Origin: Hwanghaeella sp.
GTDB lineage: Bacteria; Pseudomonadota; Alphaproteobacteria; UBA8366; Aestuariispiraceae
Length of the DNA stretch: 32,649 bases
Reading direction: 5' to 3'
Assembly: GCA_028282025.1 (NCBI GenBank)
Contig: JANQIT010000150.1
Span: forward strand, 1 to 32,649
Shown here: positions 31,700-32,649 of the stretch, in pieces
Numbering within the stretch: the stretch's first letter is position 1
Layout: every line of letters starts with the position of its first letter
Notes under the pieces: model-generated
Databases searched by the model: none
What the model saw: the letters and a program-made list of their open reading frames with translations, nothing else
Told to the model about the DNA's origin: nothing
Program-made: the position numbers and the translations under genes

Positions 31700-32515
31700 A
31701 TGATCCTCACCGCACCCAACAAATCGCCGGTTGTTGAGAAAGACGGGCCTGTCCTGGTCGAACTGGTCCGCCAGCTTTTGCAACGATACCCGGACGAATT
31801 CCTTCAGATCCCCTTCATCCGGACCACGCTGGCCACGATGAAGATCGATTCATTGGGCGACGATGCCTTTCAGCTCGGCGACGTGGACGATCCGTCGGCC
31901 CTGATCGAGAACGCGGTCTCCTACAATATGAAAGGCCTGGTCGGGAAAGTCTCGCTGTTCCGCCCCTCCATTCTGATCATGCCCTTGCGCAGTATCGACG
32001 CCGTCGCGGAAAATCTGAAAAAGCTGAAAGTGCTGTCTGTCGGACCCCGGACCGAAGCGGAAATCTACACGCTCGTCGCCTGCGGTTTCGAGCCTGACAA
32101 TATCCGGGGGCTCGATCTGATTTCCTATTCCGATTTCGTCGATGCGGGCGATATGCACGCCATGCCTTATGAGGACGACAGTTTCGACGTGATCGTGCTT
32201 GGCTGGGTGTTGGCCTATTCCAACGATCAGAAGAAGGCCGCGGCGGAAGTCTTACGGGTCCTGCGGCCAGGCGGCGTCGTGGCCGTGGGGTGCGAATATA
32301 CCAACCTCTCGAACGAGGAATTGCGCGCCCAGGACGCCGATGTGGCCGAAGCCCCCAAATTCAAGACCACGCAGCAAATCCTGACTCTGTTCGAACCGGC
32401 GGTCGATGAGATTTATTTCCGGCACGACATCGCGCCGTCGCGTCGGGAAAAACCCGGAAGCCTGATGACGATTTTCCGGACGGCGCCCGACGACAGGGCG
32501 TCGGACGGCGGATAA
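31700..32515 (+). CDS. SAM-dependent methyltransferase (type 11)
   Basis: A 271-residue protein. The C-terminal half has methyltransferase signs: KLKVLSVGPRTEAEIYTLVACGF (about 110-132, motif I with GPRTE in place of GxGxG), RGLDLISYSDFVDAGDMHAMPYEDDSFDVIVLGWVLAYS (about 138-176, acidic end of strand 2 and motif II), and VLRVLRPGGVVAVGCEYTN. The N-terminal 100 residues are helical and unrecognised. AAGGGG lies upstream of the ATG at 31700, 99 bases after zur, so it may be read through from the zinc operon. Substrate is unknown. The C-terminal 22 codons lie inside the terminal inverted duplication (left arm 32449-32524), but the left arm is the normal continuation, so the gene itself looks intact. 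Confidence 0.85.
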   Translation: MILTAPNKSPVVEKDGPVLVELVRQLLQRYPDEFLQIPFIRTTLATMKIDSLGDDAFQLGDVDDPSALIENAVSYNMKGLVGKVSLFRPSILIMPLRSIDAVAENLKKLKVLSVGPRTEAEIYTLVACGFEPDNIRGLDLISYSDFVDAGDMHAMPYEDDSFDVIVLGWVLAYSNDQKKAAAEVLRVLRPGGVVAVGCEYTNLSNEELRAQDADVAEAPKFKTTQQILTLFEPAVDEIYFRHDIAPSRREKPGSLMTIFRTAPDDRASDGG

Positions 32516-32649
32516 CGGCAGGTCCCCCTGAAACTCAGTGGTGGTCGTCGGTCGCTGCGCCCGGCTTCAGGGTGACCTGCCGTTATCCGCCGTCCGACGC
32601 CCTGTCGTCGGGCGCCGTCCGGAAAATCGTCATCAGGCTTCCGGGTTTT
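32449..32649. repeat. Perfect 76-bp inverted duplication at the right end
   Basis: The last 76 bases (32574-32649) are the exact reverse complement of 32449-32524, which contains the 3' end of the methyltransferase gene. A 49-base spacer separates the arms, with a further partly matching stretch (CCCTGAA/TTCAGGG) at its ends. The match runs to the last base of the window. Exact copying of coding sequence in inverted orientation at a sequence end is typical of fold-back chimeras, but a real palindrome cannot be excluded. Confidence 0.9.
32535..32579 (-). pseudogene. C-terminal remnant of a convergent gene broken by the inverted duplication
   Basis: Read on the minus strand, the spacer encodes a plausible protein end, QVTLKPGAATDDHH followed by TGA (stop at 32535-32537). 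The residues before TLKPGAATDDHH come from the duplicated arm and run into a stop after two codons (Gln, Arg). The simplest reading is that a convergent neighbour really ends here and the rest of it is replaced by the inverted arm. Product is unknown. Confidence 0.4.

Noticed and set aside
1-32649. CRISPR array, tRNA/rRNA genes, transposases or prophage genes
   Set aside because: No regularly spaced direct repeats, cloverleaf or rRNA sequence, and no transposase, integrase or phage structural motif was seen while reading both strands.

Overview
The window is high-GC, densely coded DNA from a free-living bacterium, most likely an alphaproteobacterium of a Rhodospirillales-like lineage. This is inferred from gene content: ATP-type PEP carboxykinase, a gloB/methyltransferase neighbourhood, an OmpW porin beside a universal stress protein, a VPLPA-CTERM-like surface protein, a PAS_5-like protein and a znuC-znuB-zur operon. 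No rRNA, tRNA, CRISPR array, transposase or prophage gene was recognised. The left edge cuts pckA. The right edge ends in a perfect inverted duplication that looks like an assembly or amplification artefact at a contig end.

Layout. 1-5.1 kb: the 3' part of pckA with a strong intrinsic terminator, a secreted M1 aminopeptidase, and three tandem minus-strand lipoproteins, two of them tiny with Arg-rich signal sequences. 5.1-10.1 kb: a methyltransferase, a small membrane protein, a DUF2059 protein, gloB, a GST overlapped closely by a cupin (DUF985) gene, and a convergent acyl-CoA dehydrogenase. 10.1-13.7 kb: a small inverted-repeat element, an Fe-S protein, a divergent ompW/universal-stress pair sharing an FNR/Anr-like site, and a VPLPA-CTERM protein. 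13.9-19.05 kb: a translationally coupled sirtuin-GNAT-UDG-like operon diverging from a phosphatase/fructosamine-kinase pair that fits protein deglycation, then a LysR regulator and a class II aldolase.

19.05-20.8 kb is the most interesting part. An AT-richer two-gene cassette encodes an ImmA/IrrE-type zinc metallopeptidase followed by a divergent class III nucleotide cyclase that keeps both metal-binding Asp positions. The cassette sits between housekeeping-type genes. I propose a cyclic-nucleotide signalling or defence module resembling Pycsar in its synthase but with a protease as partner. This is inference from domains and context only.

20.9-25.5 kb: ThpR, an exported peptidoglycan-binding/Sel1-repeat protein, a Tas-type aldo/keto reductase and a PEP mutase/isocitrate lyase family enzyme. 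25.5-25.8 kb: a second copy of the inverted-repeat element fills the gap before polA. 28.6-32.5 kb: a PAS_5-like protein, the zinc uptake operon znuC-znuB-zur with a Zur-like operator, and another methyltransferase. Two regulatory circuits can be read directly: zinc limitation acting on znuCB-zur, and oxygen limitation acting on ompW and the universal stress gene.
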